From positions 62,001 to 126,000 of the forward strand of contig NZ_JBQEON010000018.1 of NCBI RefSeq assembly GCF_052045245.1: a stretch of DNA of 64,000 nucleotides. The letters are read 5' to 3'. Shown here piece after piece: positions 26,752 through 35,682 of the stretch (the first letter of the stretch is position 1; each line of letters starts with the position of its first letter). The position numbers were made by a program, and so were the translations under genes. The DNA comes from Burkholderia sp052045245 (lineage in GTDB: Bacteria > Pseudomonadota > Gammaproteobacteria > Burkholderiales > Burkholderiaceae). A model generated the notes under the pieces. It was not told the DNA's origin, ran no database searches, and saw nothing but the letters and a program-made list of their open reading frames with translations.

Positions 26752-26875
26752 GGAGCACTCCTTGTGAGATCAAACGCCTGTGCCTGCGTGCCTGCCGACG
26801 TGGCAAACGGCTGCGCGGTGGCCGGCGCTGGGATGAACCTTAGCGGACACATTCCGCGGCGGCGGCCCGTTGCGA

Positions 26876-26899
26876 CGAAGCGCGGGCGCGCTGAACGAA
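26876..26899 (-). promoter_or_regulatory. hrpII box of the hrpB1-hrcT operon
   Basis: A perfect TTCG-N16-TTCG in minus orientation. TAAGGT (TANNNT) lies 33 bp downstream at 26837-26842. It is paired back to back with the hrcU box. Confidence 0.85.
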
Positions 26900-26977
26900 A
26901 GCCCGGGTTCGTCAGCGCCTGGCGTCGGTCCGCGCCGAACGGGCGCCCGCCCGGGCTCGCCGGAGTTCGTGGTCGGC

Positions 26978-27001
26978 TTCGGTGCCGGACTCAACGATTC
27001 G
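26978..27001 (+). promoter_or_regulatory. hrpII box of the hrcU operon
   Basis: A perfect TTCG-N16-TTCG in plus orientation, 72 bp before the hrcU ATG. GACAAT, a -10-like hexamer, is at 27035-27040, 33 bp downstream. The two divergent core operons thus share a 320-bp control region with one box each. Confidence 0.88.
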
Positions 27002-27072
27002 CCGTGCACGCGAGTCGCGGCCGCCCAGGCCGCCGACAATCGGCTGCAATTCCCCACCCCGTAGGCTTCGCG

Positions 27073-28140
27073 ATGGCTGACGAGAAAACTGAAGAGCCAA
27101 CCGACAAGAAGCTGCGCGATGCGCGCCGTGACGGCGAGACCGTGAAGAGCACGGACCTGCCGTTCGCCGCGATCCTGCTCGTGGCGTCGGTCGGCTTTAC
27201 CGTTGCCGGACCGCACATGGCCGAACAGTTGCACGTGCTGATGCGCCGCAGCCTCGACGTCGGCAGAATGGAGGCGCCCGGCGTGAAGTTGCACGACCTG
27301 CTCGTCGAGGCCGGCACGTGCGCGTTGATGCTGGTGCTCCCTGTCGCGCTCGCCACGTCGATCACGGGCATGGCCGCGCTCGCGGCGCAGGTAGGCCTGC
27401 AGATCTCGACCAAGCCACTCGAGCCGAAGTTCGATGCGATCAACCCCGCGTCGGGTCTCAAGCGCATCTTCTCGCTGCGCTCGCTGATCGACCTTGCGAA
27501 GACCGTGATCAAGGCGGTCGTGATTTCCGCGGTTCTGTGGAAGGCGATCGTCCTCCTGATGCCGCTGATGATCGGTGTCGTATACGAGCCGCTCGACAGC
27601 ATCGACGGCATCGCGTGGGGCACGCTGTGCAAGCTGCTCGGCATTGCAGGCGCGCTCTATCTGGTGATCGGTGCCGCCGACTACGGTGTGCAGCGTTGGC
27701 TCTTCATTCGCGATCACCGGATGAGCAAGGACGAAGTGAAGCGCGAGAACAAGAATTCGGAAGGCGATCCACATATCAAGAGCGAACGCCGCAAGCTCGC
27801 GCGGGAATCCGCGTCGTCGGCGCCGCAACAACCCGTGAAGCACGCCAACGTGGTGGTCGTGAATCCGACCCACTACGCGGTCGCGCTGCGCTACGTCCCC
27901 GCCGAATGCGGACTGCCGCGTGTGATCGCGAAGGGCGTCGACGCGGAGGCACGCGTGATCCGCGAAGAGGCGGCACGGCGCGGCATTCCGGTCATCGGCA
28001 ATCCCCCGCTCGCGCGGGCGCTCTATCGCGTCACGCTGGACGACCCCATTCCCGAACCGCTGTTCGATGCGGTCGCCGCCGTGCTCGCGTGGGTCGAAAA
28101 CATCGGCGGACGGCGCAGCGACGCCGGGGCCACTACCTGA
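27073..28140 (+). CDS. hrcU: type III export apparatus switch protein HrcU
   Basis: HrcU (SctU/FlhB) is the gate protein whose self-cleavage switches substrate class. The 355 residues start with MADEKTEEPTDKKLRDARRDGE (typical TEEPT motif). Four membrane helices follow, then the cytoplasmic domain with the autocleavage site NPTH in VVVNPTHYAVALRY, followed by GIPVIGNPPLARALY. It is first in the plus-strand operon. The Shine-Dalgarno sequence is weak. Confidence 0.97.
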   Translation: MADEKTEEPTDKKLRDARRDGETVKSTDLPFAAILLVASVGFTVAGPHMAEQLHVLMRRSLDVGRMEAPGVKLHDLLVEAGTCALMLVLPVALATSITGMAALAAQVGLQISTKPLEPKFDAINPASGLKRIFSLRSLIDLAKTVIKAVVISAVLWKAIVLLMPLMIGVVYEPLDSIDGIAWGTLCKLLGIAGALYLVIGAADYGVQRWLFIRDHRMSKDEVKRENKNSEGDPHIKSERRKLARESASSAPQQPVKHANVVVVNPTHYAVALRYVPAECGLPRVIAKGVDAEARVIREEAARRGIPVIGNPPLARALYRVTLDDPIPEPLFDAVAAVLAWVENIGGRRSDAGATT

Positions 28141-28157
28141 CACTCCCGGAGAAGCTC

Positions 28158-30083
28158 ATGTTCAAGACAGTCCGCCTCAACGAGTTCGGCGGCGAAGTCG
28201 CGATCGCGTCGCTGATCGTCGCGGTGATCTCGCTGATGATCCTGCCGCTGCCGCCATTTCTGATCGATGCGCTGCTCGGCCTGAACATCACGATCAGCGT
28301 GCTGCTGCTGATGGTCACGATGTACATACCGAACGCGAGCTCGCTGTATTCGTTTCCGTCGCTGCTGCTTTTCACGACGCTGTTCCGTCTGTCGTTGAAC
28401 ATCGCGTCCACCAAGTCGATCCTGCTGCACGCGGAGGCGGGCCACATCATCGAGAGCTTCGGCGAACTGGTGGTAGGCGGCAACCTCGTGGTCGGGCTCG
28501 TCGTGTTCCTGATCATCGCGACCGTGCAGTTCATCGTGATTGCGAAGGGATCCGAACGGGTCGCCGAAGTCGGCGCGCGCTTCACACTCGACGCGATGCC
28601 CGGCAAGCAGATGAGTATCGACGCCGACGTACGCGCCGGCAACATCACGGCCGAAGACGCACAGCGCCGCCGCGGCATGCTGGCAATCGAAAGCCAGCTG
28701 CACGGCGGCATGGACGGCGCGATGAAGTTCGTCAAGGGCGACGCCATCGCAGGTCTGGTGATCACGCTCGTGAACATTCTCGCAGGCATCGTGATCGGCG
28801 TGAGCTACCACGGGATGACGGCGGGCGAAGCCGCGAACCGTTTTTCCGTACTGTCGATCGGCGACGCAATGGTCTCGCAGATTCCGTCACTGCTGATCTC
28901 GGTCGCGGCGGGCATCCTCATCACGCGCGTCGCCGACGAACACAGCAAACCCAGTTCGCTCGGCACCGAGATCGTGCGTCAGCTCTCGACCAGTTCGCGC
29001 GCGCTCTATGGCGCCGCCGTGCTGCTGGGCGGCTTCGCACTCGTGCCGGGCTTTCCGTCGGCGCTTTTCGTGCTGCTGGCCGCCGCGCTGTTCGGCGGCG
29101 GCCATGTGCTGCGCAAGCAGACGAAAAGCAAGGAGCCGAATGCGGGCCCGGAACTGTCGTCGCTGCGCACCGACGGCTACAAGGGCCAGCCGCCGACCAT
29201 CGCCGCGCATCCGCCCGCCTTCGCCGCCCCGCTCTCGGTATGTCTCGCGCCGCAGCTTGCGGCGCAATTCGACACGGCCGCGTTGAATCGCGCATTCGAC
29301 ACGACGCGCAGGGCGCTCGTCAACGATCTCGGATTGCCGTTTCCGCGCACCGCCGTGTGGACCAGCGCCGCCGTTCCGAACCCGTCGTATCAGATCCTGT
29401 TGCACGACGTGCCGCACCCCCCCGTCGAACTGCCTGCGGCGAAGGCTGGCCGTGAACAGGCGCTTGCCGATGCGGTCGGCGACGTCGTGCGCCAGCACGC
29501 GCATCTCTTTCTCGGCCTGCAGGAAACGCAATGGATACTGGAACGCGTCGGCGTCGAGTATCCCGGGCTCGTCGCCGAAGTGCAGAAGGTCGTGCCCGTG
29601 CTGCGTATCGCCGAAGTGCTCAAACGGCTGCTCGAGGAACACGTGCCGATCCGCAACCTGCGCGCAATCTTCGAGAGCCTCGTGAACTGGGGCGCGAAGG
29701 AGAAAGATCTGCTGCTGCTTACCGAATACGTGCGCGGCGATCTCGGCCGCTACATCGCGCACCGGGCGACGGGCGGCACCAGGCGGTTGGCCGCGATCGT
29801 ACTCGACATCGAGGTCGAACAGACCATCCGCCAGTCGATCAAGCAGACGCCGGCCGGGAACTTCCTGACGCTGGAACCGCAGCAGGTCGAGCAGTTGCTC
29901 GAAGCCGTCGAAGAGCTCGTGGGCCCGCAGCCCCCGGAGGGGCTCGCGGTCGTCACGTCGATGGACATCCGCCGCTACTTCCGGCGCATGATCGAGCAAC
30001 GGCTGAAGGGGCTGGAAGTGTATTCGTTCCAGGAGCTGGGCGAAGACGTCGACCTGCAGCCGGTCGGCCGTGTCGCGTTCTGA
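28158..30083 (+). CDS. hrcV: type III export gate protein HrcV
   Basis: HrcV (SctV/FlhA) forms the nonameric export gate. The 641-residue product has about eight membrane helices in its first half with the FHIPEP-type signature RFTLDAMPGKQMSIDADVRAG, then a linker and the soluble ring-forming domain (TQWILERV, RIAEVLKRLLEEHVPIRNLRAIFESLVNWG). A CCGGAGAAG site precedes the ATG at 28158, 17 bases after the hrcU stop. Confidence 0.97.
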   Translation: MFKTVRLNEFGGEVAIASLIVAVISLMILPLPPFLIDALLGLNITISVLLLMVTMYIPNASSLYSFPSLLLFTTLFRLSLNIASTKSILLHAEAGHIIESFGELVVGGNLVVGLVVFLIIATVQFIVIAKGSERVAEVGARFTLDAMPGKQMSIDADVRAGNITAEDAQRRRGMLAIESQLHGGMDGAMKFVKGDAIAGLVITLVNILAGIVIGVSYHGMTAGEAANRFSVLSIGDAMVSQIPSLLISVAAGILITRVADEHSKPSSLGTEIVRQLSTSSRALYGAAVLLGGFALVPGFPSALFVLLAAALFGGGHVLRKQTKSKEPNAGPELSSLRTDGYKGQPPTIAAHPPAFAAPLSVCLAPQLAAQFDTAALNRAFDTTRRALVNDLGLPFPRTAVWTSAAVPNPSYQILLHDVPHPPVELPAAKAGREQALADAVGDVVRQHAHLFLGLQETQWILERVGVEYPGLVAEVQKVVPVLRIAEVLKRLLEEHVPIRNLRAIFESLVNWGAKEKDLLLLTEYVRGDLGRYIAHRATGGTRRLAAIVLDIEVEQTIRQSIKQTPAGNFLTLEPQQVEQLLEAVEELVGPQPPEGLAVVTSMDIRRYFRRMIEQRLKGLEVYSFQELGEDVDLQPVGRVAF

Positions 30084-30120
30084 ACGGCGCCCTGCCGGCG
30101 ATTTGACGGAATAGCACGCA

Positions 30121-30927
30121 ATGACACGCATTCGATCCACCCGAGAGATACGCATCACGCCGCCCGTGCCACCCCACACCGACACCGCACCACATATGGC
30201 GGACAGGTCCGTCCGGTCATCCGTCTCAAGCGCAGCCGATTCCGACGTTCAACGCTTCGGTCTACTTTACGACGCCGCACGTCAACGAAGCGGCAACGGC
30301 GAGGACACCCAGACGTCGGATCAGCGTTCGCCGGACGACAACGCGCGTGACGAAGGTTTCCGTCAAGACGCTCCGGCCGACACATCATCGCCGAATCTCT
30401 CGGCGGCGCTGGATACGCCACCCTCGCCTCTCCCCGCGATGCCGCCGCTGCCGCCGTTGCACCCGCTTTCGGGCGCACTCACGGCGGTGCGCAAAGGCCG
30501 CCGCGCATCGGCGGCGGATTCAGGCGACAGCGCGAACGCATCCGGCCGCCGGAAGACGAAGGAATCCCCACGCGATTCACACGACGCGGGCCCCGACGAA
30601 CTATTCGGCATGCAGATGGTTCGCCGCTGCGCCCAGGCGGCCGAAGGCGATCTGCTCGCCCAGCATCTCGCGGAACAGGTAGCCGGACTTTGCACGAGCC
30701 CCGCCGTCAGGCGCACGGGACAGTGGGAGATCGCCGTCGAACTGGATCCCGCCATTCTCCCGCGCACGCGACTGCATCTGAGCCTTTCGGGCTCGGCTCT
30801 AACGCTTCGTTTCGATAGCCGCGACCCGCGCGCCCGGCAACTAATCTGTGACAACGGAAGCGAGTTGAAAACCCGCCTCCAGGCCCGTCTCGACAGCCAG
30901 ATCACAGTGGACGTCACGGTACTCTAA
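30121..30927 (+). CDS. hpaP: T3SS substrate-specificity protein HpaP (HpaC/FliK-like)
   Basis: The 268-residue protein has a long low-complexity, Pro/Ser/Asp-rich N-terminus and a compact C-terminal domain (TGQWEIAVELDPAILPRTRLHLSLSGSALTLRFDSRD), as in FliK/YscP/HpaP control proteins. These bind HrcU and set the switch from early to late substrates. Its place between hrcV and hrcQ is exactly that of hpaP/hpaC in Ralstonia and Xanthomonas. Confidence 0.85.
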   Translation: MTRIRSTREIRITPPVPPHTDTAPHMADRSVRSSVSSAADSDVQRFGLLYDAARQRSGNGEDTQTSDQRSPDDNARDEGFRQDAPADTSSPNLSAALDTPPSPLPAMPPLPPLHPLSGALTAVRKGRRASAADSGDSANASGRRKTKESPRDSHDAGPDELFGMQMVRRCAQAAEGDLLAQHLAEQVAGLCTSPAVRRTGQWEIAVELDPAILPRTRLHLSLSGSALTLRFDSRDPRARQLICDNGSELKTRLQARLDSQITVDVTVL

Positions 30928-30940
30928 GGGAATCCGAATC

Positions 30941-32071
30941 ATGTCATCGCCCCAGGGCTGCACCCCCATCGCGACCCGGCTGCGCCACTACACGCCGGCG
31001 CTCGCCGGTGTGTCGCGCATGCTGTTCGATGCGCGCAGCCGGTTTGCCGGCCTTGCCTTCCGGTCAGCGGCGGAATCTGCCGTGGGCGCGCAGACGCGCA
31101 GTGCTGCGGGTGCCGCTCATGCCGTGCGTCTGCGCATCGGCAGCCCCCAAGGCGAGCTATGCGTGCGCGTCGACGTGAGCCGGCATGCGGCGCTGCAAGC
31201 GATCGTGCTGGAACCGGATGCCGAGCGCCGCACCGCGCTTGCCAACCTCTGGCTCGCCGGGTCGCTCGGCATGCTGGCCACGCACGGTGTCGCACTGCCG
31301 TCCGTGCAGGACGTTTCATTTGATGTCGAACCGCACGGCAACGCGCGCGGCGGCGGCGCACTGCCTATCGCGTATGAGCATGCGGGCGTCGCCCACACGG
31401 TCACCCTGCTCGAAGCACCCGTCGCGCTCGCTGCGGCACTGGAGCGCCAACTGACGTCCAACGCACCGACTCGAACACCCGACATCGCGCTACCCGATGC
31501 GCTCGCCGGCCTCGCGGTGCCGACCCGCGTCCGGCTGCGCAGTCGCCGTTGCGGCGCGGCGCTGCTGGCGTCGCTGCGCATCGGCGACGTGCTGCTCGGC
31601 TGGCCGCGTGCGCGCGATTATGCGCATGGCGCGCCACTCGAGCACGCGATCCTGCTATGGGGCGCGGCGACTGGCCGCGCCGCGTGTGCGCGCGCCCGCA
31701 TCGACGGACGCAACCTCATTCTTGACACGATTCCACAGATGATGAGCCACGACCACGACCTTTCCCTCGAACGTTTGTCCGCCTCCTCTTCCGAGCCTTC
31801 CGGCGACACCGCGACCGGCGGCGACCCCGTCGATCTGAGCGATGTCGAGCTGCCGGTTCATATCGAGGTGGTGACCGTCAATCTCACGTTCGCACAGATC
31901 GCCGCCTTGCAACCGGGTTACATCCTGACCTTGCCGCTTGCGCTTGCCGACGCGGAGATCCGTCTCGTCGCGCATGGGCAGACGCTCGCGCTCGGTGAAC
32001 TCGTCGCGGTCGGGGACAACCTCGGCATCCAGATCCAGCACATTGCGAACTCCGATGAACGGCACACCTGA
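30941..32071 (+). CDS. hrcQ: T3SS cytoplasmic ring protein HrcQ
   Basis: HrcQ (SctQ) builds the cytoplasmic sorting platform. The 376-residue, full-length form ends in a SpoA domain (LPVHIEVVTVNLTFAQIAALQPGYILTL ... IRLVAHGQTLALGELVAVGDNLGIQI). A second SpoA-like region lies upstream (LPDALAGLAVPTRVRLRSR...LASLRIGDVLLGWPRA). Unlike Pseudomonas syringae, it is not split into HrcQa/HrcQb. The stop overlaps hrcR by 17 bases. Confidence 0.92.
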   Translation: MSSPQGCTPIATRLRHYTPALAGVSRMLFDARSRFAGLAFRSAAESAVGAQTRSAAGAAHAVRLRIGSPQGELCVRVDVSRHAALQAIVLEPDAERRTALANLWLAGSLGMLATHGVALPSVQDVSFDVEPHGNARGGGALPIAYEHAGVAHTVTLLEAPVALAAALERQLTSNAPTRTPDIALPDALAGLAVPTRVRLRSRRCGAALLASLRIGDVLLGWPRARDYAHGAPLEHAILLWGAATGRAACARARIDGRNLILDTIPQMMSHDHDLSLERLSASSSEPSGDTATGGDPVDLSDVELPVHIEVVTVNLTFAQIAALQPGYILTLPLALADAEIRLVAHGQTLALGELVAVGDNLGIQIQHIANSDERHT

Positions 32072-32702
32072 AATCGCGTCCCTGCTCGTCGCCGCGCTCG
32101 CGCTCGCCGTCCTGCCGTTCGCCGCGATGGTCGTCACGTCCTACACGAAGATCGTGGTCGTGCTCGGGCTGCTGCGCAACGCGCTCGGTCTGCAACAGGT
32201 GCCACCTACCTCGGTCCTGAACGGCGTGGCGATCATGGTGTCGTGCTTCATCATGGCGCCCGTCGGCATGGAGGCGATGCACCGCGCCCAGCTTTCCAGC
32301 GAGGCGGGATCCGGCATGCAGGTGATGCCGCTCCTCGACGCCGCGCGCGAACCGTTTCGTGTGTTCCTGAAGCGACATGCGTCCGAGCGGGAAAAGGCCT
32401 TCTTTCTGCGGTCGGCCCGCGAGATATGGCCGCCCGAGCGCGCCGCCGAACTCAAGCCCGACGACCTTGTCGTGCTTGCGCCCGCCTTCACGCTGAGCGA
32501 GCTGACTGCGGCGTTCAAGATGGGCTTCCTGCTGTACCTCGCCTTCATCGTGATCGACCTCGTGATCGCCAACGTGCTGATGGCGCTCGGACTCTCGCAG
32601 GTCAATCCGACCAACGTCGCGATTCCGTTCAAGCTGCTGCTGTTCGTTTCACTGGACGGCTGGTCGACGCTGATCCACGGACTCATCTCCACTTACAGGT
32701 GA
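32055..32702 (+). CDS. hrcR: type III export apparatus protein HrcR
   Basis: HrcR (SctR/FliP) is the main subunit of the export pore. The 215 residues carry the diagnostic blocks MVVTSYTKIVVVLGLLRNALGLQQVPP, VLAPAFTLSELTAAFKMGFLLYLAFIVIDLVIAN and GLSQVNPTNVAIPFKLLLF. The start is inside the hrcQ 3' end, which implies coupled translation. Confidence 0.97.
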   Translation: MNGTPEIASLLVAALALAVLPFAAMVVTSYTKIVVVLGLLRNALGLQQVPPTSVLNGVAIMVSCFIMAPVGMEAMHRAQLSSEAGSGMQVMPLLDAAREPFRVFLKRHASEREKAFFLRSAREIWPPERAAELKPDDLVVLAPAFTLSELTAAFKMGFLLYLAFIVIDLVIANVLMALGLSQVNPTNVAIPFKLLLFVSLDGWSTLIHGLISTYR

Positions 32703-32706
32703 CGCC

Positions 32707-32967
32707 TTGGAATACGACGCGATAACCCATCTCACCACGCAGGCGCTCACGCTGTGCCTGATGGTGTCGTTGCCGCCGGTGGCGGTGGCCGCGGCGACCG
32801 GCCTGTTGATTGCCTTTTTTCAGGCGGTTACGTCGCTGCAGGACTCCAGCATTTCGCAGAGCGTGAAGCTCGTCGTCGTCACGGTCGTCATCGTGATTGC
32901 CGCGCCGTGGGGCGCGGCCGCGATCCAGAACTTCGCTCGAACACTCATGCAGGTGATGTTTCCATGA
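32707..32967 (+). CDS. hrcS: type III export apparatus protein HrcS
   Basis: HrcS (SctS/FliQ) has 86 residues and two membrane helices, with the family motif GLLIAFFQAVTSLQDSSISQSVKLV. The start codon is TTG (32707), 4 bases after the hrcR stop; no ATG exists at the right position. It overlaps hpaA by ATGA. Confidence 0.96.
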   Translation: MEYDAITHLTTQALTLCLMVSLPPVAVAAATGLLIAFFQAVTSLQDSSISQSVKLVVVTVVIVIAAPWGAAAIQNFARTLMQVMFP

Positions 32968-33938
32968 GCATCCCACGTATCGGCACCGGCTACACGCCGC
33001 CCGACCTCTTCACCGAAGCCGAGGCAGACGCGGCGCAACAGCAGGCCGTGCCGGCCACGCAGCCGCATCGCCGCCATGCGCTCTCACGCGCGAAACGGCA
33101 ATCGCTGAAGAAGCGGCGCAGCGCCGAGAGCCCTGACGCGAACGATCCTGCCGCCGAAAGCGAAGAACTGCTGATGATGCTCGATCAGCATCTGCGAAAG
33201 GATCAAACCGGTGTGTTCAAGGTCGACGCGCGCGATTCGCGCGGCAGCCAGCACGGCTTCGATCATGACGATCATCGCGCCAGCCCGGAGACGGCAGGCC
33301 AGCGCTCGACTCACGACGACCGTCGGAACCTGCCCGCGCGCGAGTTGCCGATGCGTCTCGTGATGCGCGATGCACGCGATGAATCGGTCCTGTCGAAGCA
33401 CTGGCGCACAAACGCGAACGATGGCGGCAACGGCTCGGCGTTCACGTCGGGCGCACGCGCCGAAGCGGCGCTGCTCCGCATGCGTGCGGCGCGGACCGGG
33501 CGAACCGGAAGGATGACAGCCAGGCCGGCAGCGACCGCGAACGTGTCCCCGCTGCGAACCGCATCGACGCAAAGGACGCCGGCGCATGCGAATGCGCCGG
33601 ATCATGCCGATCCGGAAACCATGCGTGACAGTTCGACCTATCAGGTGCTCGCGATCGTCCGGGAGTTTATGCGGATGCCCGACGACTCACGAACGTCGCG
33701 GGCGACGCTGGCCCAGGTGCGCGAGCGCCTCGTCGCCGCAGCCACGCGAAGCGGGCGCGACACGCAGGCGACGAATGTCCTCGGCGCGGCGCGGCGACCG
33801 CTTTCGCCGGCGGAGGAGTCGATGAACCTGCTGTTGCCTATCGCGCTGCTCAACCTCGGTCGCAGCCGCACGCGCGCCGGCCGCGCGATGGGCATGTCCG
33901 CGCTTGCTGCCCTGATCCGCCGCGGCCGCGGATGGTGA
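32964..33938 (+). CDS. hpaA: HpaA-like secreted T3SS control protein
   Basis: The 324-residue protein is basic, Arg/Ala/Asp-rich and largely disordered. Residues near 38-55 carry a cluster of basic residues (RAKRQSLKKRR) that resembles the nuclear localisation signals of Xanthomonas HpaA. HpaA is itself secreted and regulates effector export together with HpaB. Identification rests on position between hrcS and hrpD5, size and composition; sequence conservation in this family is low. Confidence 0.75.
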   Translation: MSIPRIGTGYTPPDLFTEAEADAAQQQAVPATQPHRRHALSRAKRQSLKKRRSAESPDANDPAAESEELLMMLDQHLRKDQTGVFKVDARDSRGSQHGFDHDDHRASPETAGQRSTHDDRRNLPARELPMRLVMRDARDESVLSKHWRTNANDGGNGSAFTSGARAEAALLRMRAARTGRTGRMTARPAATANVSPLRTASTQRTPAHANAPDHADPETMRDSSTYQVLAIVREFMRMPDDSRTSRATLAQVRERLVAAATRSGRDTQATNVLGAARRPLSPAEESMNLLLPIALLNLGRSRTRAGRAMGMSALAALIRRGRGW

Positions 33939-33983
33939 CGGCGGGCGCCATCCCGTCAATCTCACAGACAAGGGGTTTCGTTC

Positions 33984-34988
33984 ATGTCCAAAGAAATTCG
34001 CGTACTCACCGGCTTCCATGCCGGTGCCCAGATAGAGTTGAGTACAACAACGATGTCGATCGGAGCACAGGCCGATGCGGATATCGTGATCAACGACTGG
34101 AGCGAAGGCACCATGCAACTGGCAACCGATGCTAAGGATAACATGACGATCGGCATACCCGGCGATCCGTCGTCCGCAACCGCGATGGAAGACTTCGTGG
34201 CGCGGCGTTTCGGCGATGTGGTGCTGTGCGCGGGTCCGCTCGACGCGCCCTGGCCGTCCGACCTGCAATTGATGGAGCGGATGCTCACCCCGCATCACGA
34301 AGGCCGCAAGTACGACGGCGAGCAGAGCGATGGCGTGTTTCCCGCCGCCCCGCCCTCGCCCGTCGTGATGATGCGCCGGCGCCGCGCGCCGTGGGTCCGT
34401 GCGAGTGTCGCCGCCCTGCTGGTCGGCTCGATGGGCGCGGCGGCCGTGGTCCTGCCCGCCGGCAGGACCTCACAGGCAGCGGGCCGGTCTCAAGCGAGGG
34501 CTACGCTCGCCGACGTTCAGCAGGCGCTCGCGCAGTTGCATCAGCCGGACCTGACGGTGGCGCAGCAGGCCGACGGCTTCGTCGTGACGGGCATCGCATC
34601 GAATGCGGCGGACGCTCGCACCGCCCTTCAGGCACTTGCGGGCAAGCGCGTCAGCTGGAACGTGAAGCCCGGCGACGAGATTGCGGGTGCACTCGCGGAA
34701 TCGCTGCACGAGCCGAACGTGCAGGTACGCTACGTCGGCGCGCGGCACTTCGAGGTCAGCGGCACGGCACGCCGGCCCGCCACGGTGCGCGACGTGGTCG
34801 AGCGCTTTCGCGCCGACATCGGTCCGCTAGTCGCGGGCATCGACGTGAACGTGACGCGCACCGACGATCTGGGCGTGGCAGGCGACGTGGACTCGGCGCT
34901 CTCGGCGGACGGCGTGAAATACGTTGAATCCAGCGACGGTACGAAGAACTTCGTTGCCGACATGCCCGGCAACGCCACCATTCATTGA
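33984..34988 (+). CDS. hrpD5: T3SS inner-membrane ring protein HrpD5 (HrcD/SctD)
   Basis: The 334-residue, single-pass inner-membrane protein has an N-terminal FHA-like cytoplasmic domain (KEIRVLTGFHAGAQIELSTTTMSIGA, as in HrpQ/YscD proteins). A basic stretch MRRRRAP precedes the membrane helix (SVAALLVGSMGAAAVVL). Periplasmic ring-building domains follow (VVTGIASNAADARTALQAL; HFEVSGTARRPATVRDVVERF). It is the outer partner of HrcJ in the membrane rings. Confidence 0.9.
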   Translation: MSKEIRVLTGFHAGAQIELSTTTMSIGAQADADIVINDWSEGTMQLATDAKDNMTIGIPGDPSSATAMEDFVARRFGDVVLCAGPLDAPWPSDLQLMERMLTPHHEGRKYDGEQSDGVFPAAPPSPVVMMRRRRAPWVRASVAALLVGSMGAAAVVLPAGRTSQAAGRSQARATLADVQQALAQLHQPDLTVAQQADGFVVTGIASNAADARTALQALAGKRVSWNVKPGDEIAGALAESLHEPNVQVRYVGARHFEVSGTARRPATVRDVVERFRADIGPLVAGIDVNVTRTDDLGVAGDVDSALSADGVKYVESSDGTKNFVADMPGNATIH

Positions 34989-34999
34989 GGATGACGAAC

Positions 35000-35233
35000 A
35001 TGTACGATGCGATGACCGACAAACTGATCGACGTGCTGGCTGACCTGCCGCAAGCAGCGACGCAGCGCCATCGCCACGGCGAAGTGCGCGAGGTGGCGGA
35101 GGCGCTGGACACAGTGGCCGGCACCGTGGCCTCGCAATCGACCGACACGGCAAGCGCCGAAGCACAGGCAGGACGTGTCGCTGCCGACGGATTTCGCGCT
35201 GCGGCTGAACTGTGCCGCATCGCAACGGAGTAG
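35000..35233 (+). CDS. hrpD6: small T3SS protein HrpD6
   Basis: The 77-residue helical protein begins MYDAMTDKLIDVLADLPQAA, like other HrpD6 proteins (M-F/Y-D-x-x-T-D). I chose ATG 35000 because TGAGGA lies 9 bases upstream; ATG 34991 and TTG 34985 are also in frame. In Xanthomonas hrpD6 affects expression and secretion of T3SS proteins. Confidence 0.78.
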   Translation: MYDAMTDKLIDVLADLPQAATQRHRHGEVREVAEALDTVAGTVASQSTDTASAEAQAGRVAADGFRAAAELCRIATE

Positions 35234-35381
35234 TACCACCTGCGTCGCTGCTCACGCAGCCGGTGTGCATCGACGCAGGCGAACCGTGCGCAACCCGAAA
35301 AGGACCGCACACTTTCCAGTGGTCCGCATGACGCGGAACACGTCCACGCAGCACCACGTTCTATCTTTCAGGAGATTCAAC

Positions 35382-35543
35382 ATGCCCGGTAAAATCACCC
35401 CGCCGACCGATGCAGCCGCAACTGGCAACTCGATCTCGGAGATCTATAAGGCAATGGCCGAAGAAAATGCGATCAACAAGGCCAACACGACCGCGAAGCT
35501 GGCGACGATGGGCCTGAAGGCCGCGAAGGATATCGTCGGCTAA
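35382..35543 (+). CDS. 53-aa pilin-like / early T3SS substrate
   Basis: A tiny Ala/Thr/Lys protein: MPGKITPPTDAAATGNSI, then a helix SEIYKAMAEENAINKAN and a C-terminal segment TAKLATMGLKAAKDIVG. The strong CAGGAG site at 35370-35375 and the strong terminator right after it suggest high expression, as for Hrp pilin genes (hrpE in Xanthomonas, hrpY in Ralstonia), which occupy this spot. It is shorter than known pilins (about 80-90 aa). Its first six residues are identical to those of AWR effector 2. Confidence 0.6.
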   Translation: MPGKITPPTDAAATGNSISEIYKAMAEENAINKANTTAKLATMGLKAAKDIVG

Positions 35544-35578
35544 GCGCTCCGGCGCGCCATCCGGCCGCGCATGGTGCG

Positions 35579-35621
35579 CCGGTTGGAAGCCGTTCGCGGT
35601 TTCCAACCGGTTTCTTTTTTT
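35579..35621 (+). terminator. strong terminator in the T3SS operon
   Basis: Stem CCGGTTGGAA / TTCCAACCGG, loop GCCGTTCGCGGT, followed by TTTCTTTTTTT. It separates the hrcU-pilin transcript from hpaB. Confidence 0.9.
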
Positions 35622-35682
35622 AACGCCTGCGTGGGCCACCCGTGTGGCGGACAGACGCTCGTGAAACGATCCGGCCATAGCA

